Assembly: GCF_000300855.1 (NCBI RefSeq)
Contig: NZ_ALJF01000010.1
Location: forward strand, 310,001-374,000
Reading direction: 5' to 3'
DNA: 64,000 nt
Source of the DNA: Agrobacterium albertimagni AOL15
GTDB taxonomy: Bacteria > Pseudomonadota > Alphaproteobacteria > Rhizobiales > Rhizobiaceae
Positions 63,274 through 64,000 of the stretch are shown piece after piece. The notes under the pieces were generated by a model. The model had not been told where the DNA came from. It made no database searches and saw only the letters and a program-made list of their open reading frames with translations. A program made the translations under genes and the position numbers. How positions within the stretch are numbered: position 1 is the stretch's first letter; every line of letters begins with the position of its first letter.

Positions 63274-64000
63274 ATGGCCACCCGTCTCTACGAGAACCCG
63301 ATTTTCCTTGAACACAACACACCGGAAGGCCACCCCGAACGGGCCGATCGGCTGCGCTCGCTCAACATCGCGCTGGAACATCCGAACTTCGCCCGGCTGG
63401 AGCGGATCGAGGCGACACAGGCCAACGAGGATATGGTCACACTCGCCCATCCCGAGGAGCATCTCTTCGCCGTCATGCGCGAGATCCCGGAGGAGGACGA
63501 TCGCATCAACCAGCTGGAGGCCGACACCTACGCCTCGCAGAAGAGCCTGCAGGTCGCGCTGACCGCGATCGGCGGCGCGATATCAGCCGTCGACGACGTG
63601 ATGACCGGCAAGGCCGACAATGCCTTCGTCGCCGGCCGTCCGCCCGGCCACCATGCGGAAAAATCGAAAGCCATGGGCTTCTGCCTGTTCAACACGGTCG
63701 CCATCGCCGCCCGCCATGTGCAGAAGACCTATGGCGTCGAGCGCGTCGCGATCGTCGACTGGGACGTGCACCACGGCAACGGCACCCAGGACATCTTCTG
63801 GGACGACCCGTCGGTGCTCTTCTGCTCAACCCACCAGATGCCGCTCTATCCCTACAGTGGTGCCAAGGACGAGACGGGCCAGCATCGTAACATCGTCAAT
63901 GCGCCGCTCTCGCCGAATGTCGGCTCGGACCATTTCCGCGAGGCCTTCAAGAGCCGCGTCCTGCCGGCACTCCACGATTTTTCGCCTGACTTCATCCTGA
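63274..64000 (+). CDS. Histone deacetylase family protein (partial, cut by window end)
   Basis: At least 242 residues of the arginase/deacetylase fold; the frame is open to the last base, so the gene is truncated by the window edge only. AGRPPGHHAEKSKAMGFCLFNTVAIAARH and IVDWDVHHGNGTQDIFW are the zinc-site motifs, as in acetoin utilisation and acetylpolyamine amidohydrolase relatives. ATG 63274 has GGAAGG upstream; ATG 63268 is in frame two codons earlier. Divergent from the thioesterase, 179 nt away. Confidence 0.93.
   Translation, partial: MATRLYENPIFLEHNTPEGHPERADRLRSLNIALEHPNFARLERIEATQANEDMVTLAHPEEHLFAVMREIPEEDDRINQLEADTYASQKSLQVALTAIGGAISAVDDVMTGKADNAFVAGRPPGHHAEKSKAMGFCLFNTVAIAARHVQKTYGVERVAIVDWDVHHGNGTQDIFWDDPSVLFCSTHQMPLYPYSGAKDETGQHRNIVNAPLSPNVGSDHFREAFKSRVLPALHDFSPDFIL

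Overview
The window reads as a GC-rich chromosome segment from an alphaproteobacterium of the Rhizobiaceae (Rhizobium/Agrobacterium-like). The evidence is codon and GC-skewed third positions, BA14K proteins, a multi-repeat DUF1217 protein, an HPE1-like secreted protein, MipA/OmpV, minCDE preceded by a CtrA-type box, a FixK/FNR box and rhizobial-style palindromic intergenic repeats. It is mostly core genome, with small accessory islands of toxin-antitoxin genes. No tRNA, rRNA, CRISPR array, transposase or phage gene was found.

Layout. 1-7 kb: lemA, a divergent EPSP synthase paralog, a DUF2207 membrane protein, a DUF559 nuclease-fold protein bracketed by palindromic repeats, then glyS. 7-8.8 kb: a HigBA-type locus read as one fused frame, parD, a frameshifted parE and DUF523. 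8.8-12.7 kb: two tandem near-duplicate chemoreceptors. 13-17.3 kb: HPE1-like protein, purD, tex. 17.4-25.3 kb: dksA-like and uspA (with an FNR/FixK box), VOC dioxygenase, AI-2E permease, ADP-ribose-type phosphatase, cytochrome c' plus di-haem cytochrome c, DJ-1 protein, acetyltransferase and a TumE/HTH pair. 25.4-27 kb: MerR/CDF metal divergon and a small protein with a CtrA box. 27-34 kb: oligopeptidase B, a frameshifted FAD oxidoreductase, class IV aminotransferase, MipA, ubiA, DUF6101. 34.7-40 kb: DUF1217 protein, then modABC with a ModE-type palindrome and an HTH-only ModE. 40-44 kb: FAD-linked oxidase, Sua5, a GGDEF protein with a degenerate motif, a conserved protein.

44.6-47.3 kb is the most unusual locus: a clear cobalamin riboswitch sits directly before a two-gene operon for a GbcA/GbcB-like Rieske oxygenase and its reductase, the type that demethylates glycine betaine and related quaternary amines. 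This would make a methyl-group catabolic enzyme respond to vitamin B12. 47.5-64 kb: two BA14K genes, minCDE, Tat-exported PhoX, acyl-CoA dehydrogenase and enoyl-CoA hydratase separated by another repeat pair, a dCache chemoreceptor, a small secreted Cys protein, a haem peroxidase with a 15-bp perfect palindrome at its ribosome-binding site, an RlmD/RumA-type methyltransferase with tlyA, a thioesterase and the start of a histone-deacetylase-fold protein cut by the window end.

Three places (HigB/HigA junction, parE, FAD oxidoreductase) look like single-base length changes in short homopolymers. They may be real decay or phase variation, or assembly errors; raw reads would decide.
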